Shown here piece after piece: positions 52,141 through 63,543 of a DNA stretch of 64,000 bases. How positions within the stretch are numbered: position 1 is the stretch's first letter; every line of letters starts with the position of its first letter. The notes beneath the pieces are model-generated. The model saw only the letters and a list, made by a program, of their open reading frames with translations. It had not been told where the DNA came from and did no database searches. Source of the DNA: Cepaea nemoralis (taxonomy: Eukaryota; Mollusca; Gastropoda; Stylommatophora; Helicidae); the NCBI GenBank assembly GCA_014155875.1, contig JACEFZ010018365.1:62001-126000 (forward strand), given 5' to 3'. Position numbers and translations under genes: made by a program.

Positions 52141-53590
52141 GCTGCAACTCTTGGCCACCTGGACTCACTTCCTACCATAGCAGAAGTCAAATGTGCTATA
52201 AATGAACTTGTACCTTGCAAAGTTCCAGGTAAAAATGGGATTCCAATAAAGGTTACCAAGAGTGGACAAGACACACTTCCTCTACAGATCCATCAGCTAA
52301 TAAAGCTATGCTGGCGAGAAGGACAAGTCCCACAGGATTTCAAAGATTCAAGCATCTTAACACTGTACAAGAACAAGTTCGATCAAAGCGACTGTAACAA
52401 CTATAGAGGTATTTCACTTCTGTGCACTGTTTGGAAAGTGTTTGCCATAATTGTTCTGCGCAGACTTCAAGTCCTAGGAGATCGAATCTACCCTGAATCA
52501 CAGTGCGGCTTCCGACAGAACCGGTATACCACTGATATGATATTCTCATGGCGACAAATGCAAGAAAAATGCAGGGAACAAAATCAACCACTGTTTTTTT
52601 GCCTTCATAGACCTCATAAAGGCATTTGATTTGGTCGGTCGTGAGGGTCTGTTCAAGGCACTAAAGAAGATTGGCTGCCCACCAACTCTTCTGTCCATTG
52701 TGGAATCGTTCCACATAGGAATGAAGGGTATAATCAAGTTTGATGGTACAACTTCAGAAGAGTTTGAAATCAAGAGTGGCGTTAAGCAAGATTTTCTGTT
52801 TCTACTTTCCTCCCAACTGACCTTTACTTATTTAGTCCTTGAGGAGGGACAATATTAGAGGGCTTGTAGTACTAACCCCAACGTTATTTGGAATATACTT
52901 TTCATTTCTATTGAAATATGCATTTCGTGATCAGGATGCCGATATATACATTCACTCACGCTCAGATAGTGGCCACTATAATACTCAGAGATTGAAGACC
53001 AAGACCAAAATTAGGAGGGTACTAATCAGAGAGTTGCTTTTTGCCGATGATGCTGCGATTACGACCCACTCTGAGAAAGAATTATAACATCTACTGTCTG
53101 CATTCTCCAATGCTTTTTCTGAATTTGGTTTAACAATTAACAAAAAGAACACACAAATTATGTCACAAGGTGCACATGGTGTACCATCAATCTTTATTGA
53201 CGACGCCGAACTGGAGATAGTAGACCATTTTACATATCTAGGATCAGAGGTAAATAGCAAATTATCCCTAGATCAGGAAATCAACATCAGGATTGGCAAG
53301 GCAGCAACAACAATGAACATGTTAGCGAAAAGAGACTGGGAGAACAGGAAGCTTACTGCCAAAACAAAAGTCCTCGTCTACCAAGCCTGTGTCCTTAGTA
53401 CTCTTCTTTATGGCAGTGAAACCTGGCCAATTTACTCATACCAAGAGAAACGTTTAAACAGCTTTCATATTCGATGTCTGCGAAGAATACTTGGTATTAA
53501 GTGGCAAGACAAAATCACAAATACTGAAGCATTGGAAAGATCAGGTTGTGTGACGGTGTGTTCCATGCTCAGTCTTCGTAGACTTAGATG

Positions 53591-53704
53591 TTATTCCATT
53601 TCTGATAGTTGCCCTCCATGCAACAAGTTCAGCGGCGACTTTTCTCCCAATGTGCATTATCAATGCCTGTATCAATCATGTCCTGCTTACACATCTTTGA
53701 ATCG
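53591..53704 (-). repeat. Templated inverted duplication of 53794-53906
   Basis: The reverse complement of 53591-53704 matches 53794-53906 with only a handful of mismatches, for example cacattgggagaaa and gcatggagggcaactatcag. It replaces a ~10-bp segment (gatagggcac in T2) of the T3 coding region between cttagatg and ttaggagg. The inverted pair is separated by ~90 bp. Confidence 0.92.
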
Positions 53705-54214
53705 TTAGGAGGATGGATGATGGTAGAATACTAAAGGACATCTTTTTTGGTGAATTACAGATGGGTAGGAGATCTCAGGGTCGGCCTCTACTACGATACA
53801 AAGATGTGTAAGCGGGACATGATTGATACAGGCATTGATAATGCACATTGGGAGAAAGTCGCCGCTGAACGTGTTGCATGGAGGGCAACTATCAGAAATG
53901 GAATAAAGGCAAAGGAGAAAATCATTGCAGTTAAAGCACACACAGAGCATGAGAGACGTAAGATGGCGCATGATGGTGGAAATTACCATCTTTTCACAAG
54001 CATCCACTGTGAACAAACATTTTCAACACGAATTGGCCTTAACAGCCAGACTCGCCACCGCGATCGGTCGTAGTTATTAATCCTTTTTCAAGCACAATGT
54101 ACCAAATTATCGTCTGCCAAGGCGGAAAGGTGCCAATGGGTAGTAGTAGTGGTAGTAGGAGTAGTAATAATTGTAGTAATAGAAGTGATAGTAGTAGTGG
54201 TAGTAGTAGTGTTT

Positions 54215-54485
54215 TCACAAGCTCTCCCAATTCATATATAATTTATCAAAGTTTTGCCTATTTCAATCGAGATGCTGTGTATATCACTGTGTGTTTTCTA
54301 AAACTGGATATAATACTAATTAATATGTTAAGTTTATGTGACTATTATTTAGTGAAATGCTGATTTCTTTGGGAAATGTAAGGTAAGAACGTTCAATTTT
54401 GAAACATACCAATTATCGATTAACGTCAACGTGTGATTTAACCATGCGTGACTAAGCGCGTGGTAAGTCACCAAACACGCTTTAC
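54215..54485. other. Short spacer between T3 and the CR1/L2-like element
   Basis: AT-rich, no feature recognised. The 5' boundary of the next element lies somewhere in 54430-54500. Confidence 0.35.
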
Positions 54486-54502
54486 CTAAAGGCGGCGAAC
54501 TT

Positions 54503-56320
54503 GTGTGTACTCCCTGCCTGTTGGAGCCGCATACATTACTAATATGGCGTCCAACTTACGGAACTCTATCCAAGCGCCATGAAAATACAAACAAAGACAA
54601 GACGGGGAAAAGGTTCACGAGCACGCCACCAAAACGTCGGATTTCTTCAACGCCAACTTCAAACGTGTGGTTTAGTGAATCTGCAAACACTGATCTCAAG
54701 CTCAAGCTGGACGAACATCACAGTTCAGTAGCCCAATCTTATGAGACTAACACACCATCTTTAGTCACACTTTCCTCAGCTGAACCACACAACCACAATG
54801 TCTGTCGTGAACTCATCCAGGCTTTGGAGGACAGGCTAAAAGACTTTATTTCCAACAACACAACTAATATCATTGCCGTGTTTAAAGAAGAAAACGCTCG
54901 CCTTAAAAAAGAAATCCACCTCCTTAAAGAAGAGAAGGACACCTTTAAAACAATAATCCATGCCTTAAAACTAAAGAGTGCACAATCATTTGACAAAAGT
55001 GCACAAACAGGAAGTATCCATAGTGCTGCAGAGGTGTGTATGACCAGTAGATGTTCGTCGCAAAATGACATACATGCAGTTTCCATAGGCTGCAACACTA
55101 CTAAACCTGTAGAACGCGCACCATCCATCTACCCCATTGATGTGCGTATCAGCAACAAGTTCCATGCCTCAAGTGTAAACTCTTCAGCAGCAGACGAGAA
55201 GTTAAAGAGCTCAGCCACTACCCCTACTGAGCATCAACAACCAGCCCAACAAGCAACGACTATAATAAACAAGAACGCATGAAAGATGACAGCGACCAGT
55301 GGCAAAAAATCAAACGGACACGTCAACAGCGTGAAATAACAATAGATGATAGTGCAACTCATGTCGTCATTGGAGACTCTCTGCTCTAGGGAATCTATAG
55401 TGACCGCATGTCATCTTCTGACAGCGAAACTACCTCGATCTACCCGCTACCAGGAGCTGACATTGACAGATTGACCTCTACACTGCGGAAATTCAAGGCG
55501 AATGATAGAATTAGAAGAACAACAGTCCATATCGGTGTCAACAATATTATGAACAATCAAATCATAAGTACCCCACAACTCGCAACATTGGAGGTGTTGT
55601 TGCGCCAGAAATTTCCTAAAGCATCTATTTTCTTTTCATCAATCATCCCGCCATGTTATGGATTCCAGCGCCGTACTGCCGATGCTGGCAATCTGACTCT
55701 ACATAAATTTTGTAAAGAAACTAGCAATACTTTCATTAATAATACCCCGTATTTCATATCGCCGTCCGGGGCTCCCAAGAAAAAAAACTATATAAGGATC
55801 AACAATATTGTTCCAAACTAGGAACTAGCATACTAGCGAAGAACATAAAATATCCTGAACGTACATAACAATTAGAACCAGTTACAGGAGTAAACCGATC
55901 TTCACCTCCGGCTGTAGCCATCTCTCAGTGTTCGGAAAACACTCAACCTCTGTCCATACCAACCTTGCCTATTCCCCAGAATACAATGCCGTAAATAGCG
56001 ACCCAGGCTCCAATCCCAATGTTTCTAACTATGGTGCATTGTGCCCTCCCTTGCCCATAAAACAGTCTCCACCTATCATGTCAAAGGGGACACTGTTAAA
56101 CAATATTGCGGTGCCCCCGATGCCTGCTTCCAATGTAGGCACTTCCAGTAGCACTCATAGCAGTGGTCCCTCGTTGGAAGGTAATCTACACTCCTGTCAG
56201 TGGAATTGTCAACTTCAACAGCTAATGCAATACAATCCTGCAGCCCTGCACCAAGCTTTAATGATGTCACTCCATCAAAGACATTTTCCTACCCCCTCTA
56301 ATAGTTTTAACTACCACTAA
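54503..56320 (+). pseudogene. ORF1 of the CR1/L2-type element (coiled coil + SGNH-esterase-like)
   Basis: The first frame (54503-55282) has a Ser/Thr-rich head. A coiled-coil-like stretch (ALEDRLKDFI, FKEENARLKKEIHLLKEEKD) lies near 54820-54945. A frame shift near 55250 leads to HVVIGDSLL (block I of SGNH hydrolases, near 55353-55379), a TAG at 55387, TTVHIGVNNI near 55523 (block III, with Val instead of the usual Asn/Thr-Asn pattern) and ASIFFSSIIPP near 55622. After a stop at 55819 a Pro/Ser-rich C-terminal frame covers 55928-56320. In active CR1/L2 relatives ORF1p binds RNA and carries an esterase-like fold; activity here is excluded by the breaks. Confidence 0.75.
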
Positions 56321-56342
56321 ATAAAGTTTCAAAAACTCTGAA

Positions 56343-59195
56343 ATGTTTCTACCACAAGCGACATCATCTTTTCATTGTGTAATGTTCGCCAATCACGATC
56401 AGTGGCTCAACAAAGATGGTCTACATATAGGCCATCTCAACATCTATCATTTGCTCAATAAATTACCTGAGCTTTCAGTAATACTGTGCAAACTGTTCCA
56501 TGTGTTTGGAATCACAGAAAGCCATCTCAACGACAAAATAACCGACTCTGAAATCTCTCTTAAGGGGTTTAAAGTAATTTGAAGAGACGCAAATCAAAAA
56601 TTAGAGACAGGTATTGCTGTATACATTTCCAATTCTCTCAACTGTTCCTGTAGAAGTGATCTCGAGATAGAAGAGATATAATGTGTTTGGTTAGAGGTGA
56701 AACCAGTTAGTCAGCAACCGTTTCTCATTGGATACCTATATCAGAATCCTTGTGCTAGGTATAGTTATTATGACTGTTTCACTACAATGATGGATAGGGT
56801 GTTTACAGCAGGTAAAGAAGTCATGATATTAGGTGACTTTAACATAGATGTTACTAAATCCAACCAGACATGGGAAGATATCATTCTATCTTACAATTTC
56901 AAACAACTAATAAATCGTCCCACAAGAGTTACAGACACCTCCTCAACTATAATTGATCATATATATGTTACTTGTCCAGTTAATATTAACGAATGTTCTG
57001 TTCCTGTTAGTGCAGTTAGTGACCATTACCCAATATGGTGTACATGGTCGAAAATTGGGTTCAAAACTCCTAAAAATAAACATTTAAGCATCAAATTTAG
57101 AAACTTTAAAGCTCTCAAACAAAATTTATTTTTAGACGACTTAACAAATTCAGCCCTTGAACATGTTTACCAACTTCCTGATCCGGATGATGCATTAGCT
57201 TACTGGACAAAGACAGTCTACAATGTATTTGATAAACATGCGCCAGTCAAAGAAGTTCGAGTCAAGAATCAACATAAGTCCCCGTGGGTCACTAGCGAAG
57301 TTCTCGAAATCATGAGAGAACGAGATACAGCATACAAAAATAAAGATTTTATCAATTACCGCAGACTAAAAAATAAAGTTAAATATGAAATTCATAGGAT
57401 AAAGAACGATCATTTAAAAAATGTGATTGTAGATAAATAAAATAACATAAATATATGGAAGGCTATTAACTTGCTAACCAACAAGAAACACGCTTCAGAG
57501 TCAGCAATACCAAACTCTATAACATGCGAGGATTTCAGTTACTTCTTTCAATCAGAAATAGAGAATCTAAAGTCCTCAGTACCAGACTCAGTATGTAATT
57601 TAAGTTCACTGTCATCATTCTGTGAAGGGAAGTGCTCTAGAAATATTCCCACTGAGATTCCCTTTATCTGTGTTGCAGAAGTATATAATTATCTCTCGAA
57701 TCTCAAAGCAAAAAATTCAGAAGTCCTAGATGGTATCAGTAATAGAATTCTTCGGTGTGCTGCACCAATTATTAGTGAGTCCTTAACGTTCATATATAAC
57801 CAGTGCCTGTCCAAAAACTACTTTCCATCTGCCTTTAAAGTTGCTAAAGTGTATCCTCTACTTAAAAATGGCTCAACTGATATTAACGTCTTGGGTAATT
57901 ATTTAATTTCCTTTCCTATTTCCTTAATATCGTCGCTATCAAAGTCATTAGAAAAACACATACATAAAATAACACTAAATCCTTTAATTAACAACGTTCT
58001 AATAATTGACAGTCAATCTGGGTTTCGACCTAAATATTCTTGCCATAGTGCCCTACAAAAATGACCGATAACTGGCATCTTTATATCAACAATGGCAACA
58101 TTTGTGGAGCAGTATGTATTTGTAGACTTAAAAAAAAAAGCCTTTGATATGGTAGATCATGATATTTTAATTAGAAAATTAAAACAAATGAAAACTAGCA
58201 CCAATATGGTGAACCTAATTACTTCATTTTTATCTGACAGACAAGTAGTGTCCTTCAATAACTGTCTATCAAGACCCACACAACTTAATTTTGGTGTGCC
58301 TCAAAGCTCAATACTAGGTCCGCTGCTCTTTGCAGTGTATATTAACGATCTTCCTTTATATCTCAATACTTCGTGTGACCTATTTGCGGACGACTTCACT
58401 ATTTACACTAGTCAAGAGAGCCTTTGTAACTTAGAGAGCTCTTTACAAAACGAACTTGACAACCTTAATAGATGGAGCAATGAAAATCGCATGTTAATTA
58501 ACATCGACAAAACCAAATGCATGCTAATAACGACCAGACAAAAACTACAGACCCTAGCCATAACTGGGACACCGCTCGAGCTCCACGTAGACACGTTACC
58601 TATAATTAATGTAAATGAACATAAAACATTAGGTCTTTTAATTGACAGACATTTAAACTGGAGCTCTCATGTTCACATCCTTACAAAGAGAATAGCACAA
58701 CAATTTTACCAACTTGCTAAAATTCAGCACTTTTTGGATGAAAGCACACGAAAAATATTCTATGCATCCTATATCCATACACCTCTCGATTATTATTCCA
58801 CAGTCTGGGATGGTTGCCCTAAATCTAATATGAAACGATTGTGTTCGCTTCAAAACCGCGCTATACGTCTAGTTTCTAGCATAAAGCACGTTGAAAGTAA
58901 TAAATTATACAGCCATCTAAGACTTCTACCACTTCGAAAGAGCTTCCTTTTTATCAAAGCCAAATTAGTGAATAAAATTATATCTGAAAATACCCCAGAG
59001 TATCTTCTACCGTTAATTCAATCTAATACAATGAACAGTAAGCGCTTAAATTTATTACAGCTTCCTAAGCCTAGATTGGACCTATAAAAAACTTGTTTCG
59101 CATACTCTGGTGCTCACTTGTGGAATAACCTTCCACCAGATCTGAAAACACCAATGAGCATCCCCAATAAGGCCTTAACAGAAGTAATGAGTTAA
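56343..59195 (+). pseudogene. ORF2 of the CR1/L2-type element (endonuclease and reverse transcriptase)
   Basis: The endonuclease shows HLNIYHLLNKLPEL near 56436, GITESHL near 56510, GDFNID near 56833, IDHIYV near 56955 and VSDHYP near 57016. RT follows with SQSGFRPKYSC near 58014, motif A FVDLKKKAFDMVDH near 58118, GVPQSSILGPLLFAVYINDL near 58291 and motif C FADDFTIY near 58383. The whole region stays in one net frame over 2.7 kb. It is broken by stops at 56580, about 56679, 57438, 58062 and 59085. Only one compensated pair of small indels (about 58059 and 58110-58135) is present. Motif A has one extra Lys from an A run. It is inactive but only moderately decayed. Confidence 0.87.
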
Positions 59196-59199
59196 CACT

Positions 59200-59770
59200 A
59201 GTCTAGTAGAGAGACACCAGACAGGAGAGACACCGAGTACTATTAATAGCCTCACAAGGAGACACAATTGTGTCAGACCAGAGGTCGATAAGTACAGATG
59301 AGCGAGGGCTTTCCCCAAGCAATTGGGTAGCTGGTCCTTGCGAGTAACCGTGATATGCCAGGTTACTCGAACTCACCAGCCGGCGTGCTGGCAAGACCAA
59401 GCACGCAATAATAGCTACTGCACGGAGAGTAAAATGTCCGTGCTTGTCCACGCAATGTGTAGCGTGTGGACAGACTGACTGGAGACGGTAGAGAGAGCAG
59501 ACGTATCCTTGACCAATGCGATAGCTTTCTAGGCCATAGGCAAACATAGGGCTGTTCATTTAGATTGTGTAATGCTAGCATCATCTATCATCACGTTAAT
59601 GCATTCATGTTGTGTAATGATGATGAAACATAACGATCGTAGAGCCATTCAAATGTCGGCTCTGAATAAATTGCATTCCTTTCGCAAACGTCATGAATTG
59701 TTATTTCGTGCAGTGCGAAAGTAGCGGAGTCGTGAGAATCTGCAGCGCACAAGTCGCTGACAGGCTAGAT
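59200..59770. other. Region upstream of the gypsy-type element; possible 5' LTR
   Basis: No gene is seen. The stretch ends at the primer-binding-site-like repeats at 59771. A 5' LTR is expected here, but no match to the sequence after the pol ORF (63545-63840) could be found by eye. This assignment is therefore open. Confidence 0.35.
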
Positions 59771-59893
59771 CCCGAATTGGTGTCAGAATGGTCAGTGAAT
59801 CAACGCCAGCGGCGAATTGGTGTCAGAACACAGGGAATAAACACCAGTAGACCCCGAATTGGTGTCAGAACACATTGAACCAACGCCAGCAGT
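59771..59893 (+). repeat. Triplicated primer-binding-site-like repeat
   Basis: gaattggtgtcagaa occurs three times, at about 59774, 59813 and 59856, ~40 bp apart. Linking gaatcaacgccagc or gaaccaacgccagc spacers separate them. TGGTGTCAGAA matches the start of the tRNA-Leu-type primer site TGGTGTCAGAAGTGGGAT used by several gypsy-type elements. The location ~1.1 kb before gag fits a leader. It may equally be a minisatellite that contains this string by chance. Confidence 0.5.
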
Positions 59894-59894
59894 A

Positions 59895-60915
59895 CAATTA
59901 CTGTCAGATTTCAGTGAAAGTTTCTGAGCAGTCATAGCAGGCAGTTGTGGTAATATTCAACGAGCAGTTAACGCCAACATGCAAGTGGTATTATAAACCA
60001 CTGAAAGAACGCTATCTATCGATTGATATTACAAAAGTGTGAACCAGCATCAGTTCAATGCACGTTTCAACAATATTGCTGTGTGATATATTGAAAAGTA
60101 ATACAAATTTATGGTGATACATGCTATAAATTAATTTTTTTTCCTTGTGGTAAATTATACAATAGCCATTTTGTGGAGTGTGAACCACAATTGAGTCAAA
60201 TTAGATCGGTAAAGTGTGAAATTCTACCAATATTATTTAGAAAGTGTGTTATTATACTAAAAGCAATTGAAATGTATAAAATCATCAGTGAACATTACCA
60301 TCGTAACCACCGTGTACATTTCATTGCCTGTGATACAGCCATCAATGTCACCATTCTACGAAATCAGTAAATAGATTAGCGACGAACTGCAGCCTAGAAC
60401 GAAGGTACGCCAGAGTCAAGCGGCGAAAACAAGACGACATTAACGGCCATACGACTAATCATCTCATTTATCATCTAACAATCATTCAGACGATCATATC
60501 ATTCATCATTAATACCATTTATCACTATTTAGCACATTTTCATTCATCATTCGCATGAAATAGGAGATTGTATTAACAACTTGATGAAATATGAAATATT
60601 TGATAAAATATGATGAATTGTAAACTTGTATTTACAACTTAAGCGTGTGTCTAATTTTTGCTGCTCTACTAACCAGAAGCAGCCCGTGTGTTATCAAATC
60701 AAACCAGTGTGTAGTGTGAAAGACTGCGGTGGAACATCCCAAGTACCGTACTTTCCAACAAATTAGAGGAGTATATTTTCCGAATATTTTGGTATGCTCT
60801 AACTTAATCATGCATCTTCTTTTCCAGCGAAAGATGTACATTTACTAACACATCATTGTAAACTATTCTGTGCATATTATTGTACTATCATTATGAACTA
60901 ACATTACGCCACAAA
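59895..60915. other. Leader region before gag, no ORF of note
   Basis: AT-rich sequence with short frames only. It is presumably the untranslated leader of the gypsy-type element. No splice or packaging signals could be recognised. Confidence 0.35.
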
Positions 60916-62266
60916 ATGGCGTCACTAAATGAATGTATCCAGGCGGGCATCGCCATGGGCCACACTGGAGATAAAGCTAGAAAAATGGGCGGATCAAAAG
61001 TATAGAGAAGAAACAGAAAGGAAAGCTGCTCTTGACAGGGATGAAAGAGCATTAGAAAGGCAACATCAAAAAGAAATGAAAGAGATCGAGGAGGCTACCA
61101 AACAGAAACAATTAGACCTAGATTATACCAACAAACAAGCAGAACAAGTTAACAAACAGAAACAATTAGAGTTAGACCAGAAAAAATTAGAATTAGACCA
61201 AATTATCAAACAGAAACAGTTAGACTTAGAGCATGCTACCAAAGAAAAGCAGATACAAGTAGATGCAGAAACTAAACTAAAGATGAAGGAAATGGAGGTA
61301 GATTCTAACATACAAATAGCCTCTAGCAAACAAAAGAGCCAAGAAGAACAGAACAAATTTAGTAAGTACAAGGGCCTTATCAAACCATACACTGTAGGTG
61401 ATTCAATCAGCGCATGGACTGAAAATATAGAGTTCCAACTAAAGACACAGAAAATACCTTTAGAGGATTGGGCAATGATTTACATGAGGAACCTGAGTGG
61501 GGAGCCTTTAAAAGTAATAGAATCCATACCTACAGATCTTAGAAACAATTACCAGTACATACACGATAGGATAATGCAACATTTTCTTTTGGACGCTACT
61601 GGTTACCAAATTCAATTCCCACAGATTAAACCAAAAGCAACTGAAACGTTCTTAGACTACATTTCTAACGTGCAGAGCACATGTAAAAAATGGACCAAAG
61701 CGGCTAAAGTAGGTAACAGCTATGAAAAACTAGAAGAGCTAATGGTAATGGACAAAGTCGTTTCTACAGTGCCTACCCCTTTTGCTAAATTCTTACAACA
61801 GTCAGATATTAATTCCATTCAACAATTAGAGAAACGGGGGTCAGCTTATTTTTCCTCTAATCGGGACATATTTAAAACTACATCACATGACACAGAAATT
61901 ACAGCTTTTGCAAATAGAGTCCCTGATAGATCCTACAAACAGAAAGACTACAGTAAGAAGGACAAACCATATCAGAAACCACATCGATGTAATTATTGCA
62001 ATCTTTTTCACCCAACTTATTCGATGTGTGATAAGAACCCCACATATCCGTCACACCTAGAACAAGTGTTAAAGAAGCAAGAAAGCAGAAGATCATCGTT
62101 TAAATGTGCTGTAAAATGTTATTTTTGTTCAAATTATGGCCACTATAGCAATAAATGTCTTGGGAGACAGAGAATGAAGGCAAACAACGCAGCCCTCATC
62201 GATACATCATCAGACGATGAGAGTGACATAGATCCCGAACTTGTCAATGTATTGCCAACGAATTAA
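60916..62266 (+). pseudogene. Gypsy-type gag with coiled-coil head and CCHC knuckle
   Basis: The natural start is probably ATG 60916 (MASLNECIQAGIAMG). A one-base shift near 60975 puts the rest in the frame that is open from 60929. Residues ~20-140 are a Lys/Glu/Gln heptad-like coiled coil with repeated KQKQLDLD and KQKQLELD motifs. The capsid part follows (IPLEDWAMIYMRNLSGEPLK near 61455, then YISNVQSTCKKW near 61660). After it come a CNYCNLFHPTYSMC finger near 61988 and a CCHC knuckle CYFCSNYGHYSNKC near 62117. The frame ends with TAA at 62264-62266 after an acidic tail (DTSSDDESDIDPE). The length (~450 residues) is normal for this type. Apart from the start shift it is intact. Confidence 0.82.
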
Positions 62267-63543
62267 TGTCATAGTGTATCATCAGTAACCGATATTTTAG
62301 ATTTTAAAACATGTAAAGTATGCCAGCAGTTTCATGCGGAGGGGAGATTGAAATGTGGACACATAATATCATGTTCAAATGAAGAAGCTAATGCAGTATG
62401 TGCCTCCAGAGGTAACCTTAAGTTCTACGATGCACTGGTCAATTGTAAACCATGCCAATGCTTAGTTGATAGCGGCAGCACTATACTGGGGTTAAGGAGA
62501 GAACTTGCGAGACCAGAAGATTATACGGGTGAATTGGTCAAATGCCGTACTTTCTCGGGAACCATCGAGAAATATCCACTGGCAAAAGCGCATATCAATA
62601 CCCCGTTCCTTACCGGCACATTTACATGCGCTATCCTCCAAGATCCTTGTACAGATCTTATTTTAGGATGTCTTGATGCAATGAAAGAATGTACAGACGA
62701 CAATATTAAAGCCTGGAATGAAACACACATGGTCAACGCTGTAACTAAGTCAGATACAGAAACAAGTTATACTGACTTACAAAATGAAACACTACAGCTA
62801 TTAACACCAAGTGGTGCAGATACCAACAATACTCGCGAAAAGTTGAGCGAGGCACAAAGCACCGACCAAACACTCACACCGTATTTTAACTTGTTGTGTG
62901 AGCGAAAGAAAGTTTCTAAAAATTCTTCCTGGTACTTTAAAAAGGTTAACGGAATTCTCATGCGTTATTACACATATAATAACCATGAAATTCAGCAGAC
63001 GGTGTTACCTGTAACATACCGACAAAAGGTGCTAAAAATCGCACATTCACCACCGTTTGCTGAACATTTGGGCTATCATAAAACGCGAGCCAGAATTCTA
63101 TCACAATTTTACTGGCCGAAATTCTGTTCGGACTTAAAATCTTTCTGTCGCTCTTGTATTGTGTGTCAACATCGTGTACGAAAGAAAAAGCATGTAAAGG
63201 GCGAAGTGCAACGGTCAGTGATAGCATCTAGACCACTTGAGAGTATAGCGGTCGATATTGCTGGACCCCTAATGCAGGTGTCGAGTAATGGAAACCATAA
63301 CTATCCAAACAAGGGTACTAAAAAGATTCACCTTAAACCAAACCAAAAGGTTGTGATTCAACTAACTGATAAACATAATATGGTACTGACATGTTGCCAG
63401 GGGCCTCTCAACGTTGAACTCAAAATATCAGATGCGGATCATGAAATATCGATAAAAGAACACTTAGAAATATTTCATATCAACATCCTGAAACCATACG
63501 TTTCACAACAAGTACAACAGACAGACGAACAGATTGTGTAGCA
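62267..63543 (+). CDS. Gypsy-type protease and partial integrase ORF, no reverse transcriptase
   Basis: The frame is the same as gag and open from just after its TAA to TAG at 63541-63543, ~424 codons. It holds a Cys-rich lead (KTCKVCQQF) and an aspartic protease with VDSGST near 62467 and DLILGC near 62656. A linker (SEAQSTDQTLTPYF) and the integrase zinc domain follow (AHSPPFAEHLGYHKTRA near 63040, FCRSCIVCQ near 63143). The first catalytic Asp segment AVDIAGPL (near 63248) comes next. The integrase core then stops after SSNGNHNY and jumps in frame to the C-terminal domain (KPNQKVVIQL, then HLEIFHINILKPYV near 63458). RT and RNase H are absent. Protease directly before integrase is the order of Gmr1-like gypsy elements, where RT comes last. 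There are no stops or shifts despite the missing parts. It cannot replicate alone. Confidence 0.83.

Larger units (their letters stand above)
49715..54212 (+). mobile_element. Family T retroelement copy T3, nearly full length but broken
   Basis: This is the only copy with a 5' UTR-like GC-rich leader (about 49715-49910). An EEP endonuclease follows: LATWNVRTM near 49927, DIAGLQETRL near 50040, LLSLRLATSC near 50216 and GDFNAC near 50362. The linker (WFAASSQTLQSLIDKKKI near 50878) leads to RT with GKNGIPIK near 52230, CGFRQNRYTTDMIF near 52504 and FADDAAITTHS near 53040. The C-terminus has FTYLGSEVNSKLS near 53228, SETWPIYS and a degenerate C2H2 finger ending at 54073. Disruptions are many stops and shifts, an ~0.86-kb foreign insertion (about 51280-52140), a ~70-bp insertion near 52790 and a templated inverted duplication at 53591-53704. 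The 3' UTR and a short (TAG)n tail (54138-54212) match T1 and T2. Confidence 0.88.
54490..59195 (+). mobile_element. CR1/L2-type non-LTR retrotransposon, nearly full length
   Basis: ORF1 (coiled coil plus SGNH-esterase-like domain) is followed 20 bp later by ORF2 (endonuclease plus RT). Both have decayed, but the order and spacing are intact. The C-terminal block LWNNLPPDLK (about 59120-59150) and stop (59192-59194) mark the end of ORF2. No microsatellite tail or target duplication could be placed at the 3' end. ORF2 lacks RNase H, as expected for CR1/L2-group elements. Confidence 0.85.

Noticed and set aside
59203..59584. Minus-strand open frames of 73 and 118 codons
   Set aside because: No recognisable domain, and overlapping frames have equal quality. 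Probably chance in GC-richer sequence.
60929..63543. Complete autonomous gypsy element
   Set aside because: Reverse transcriptase, RNase H and the integrase catalytic core are absent, and paired LTRs were not found.
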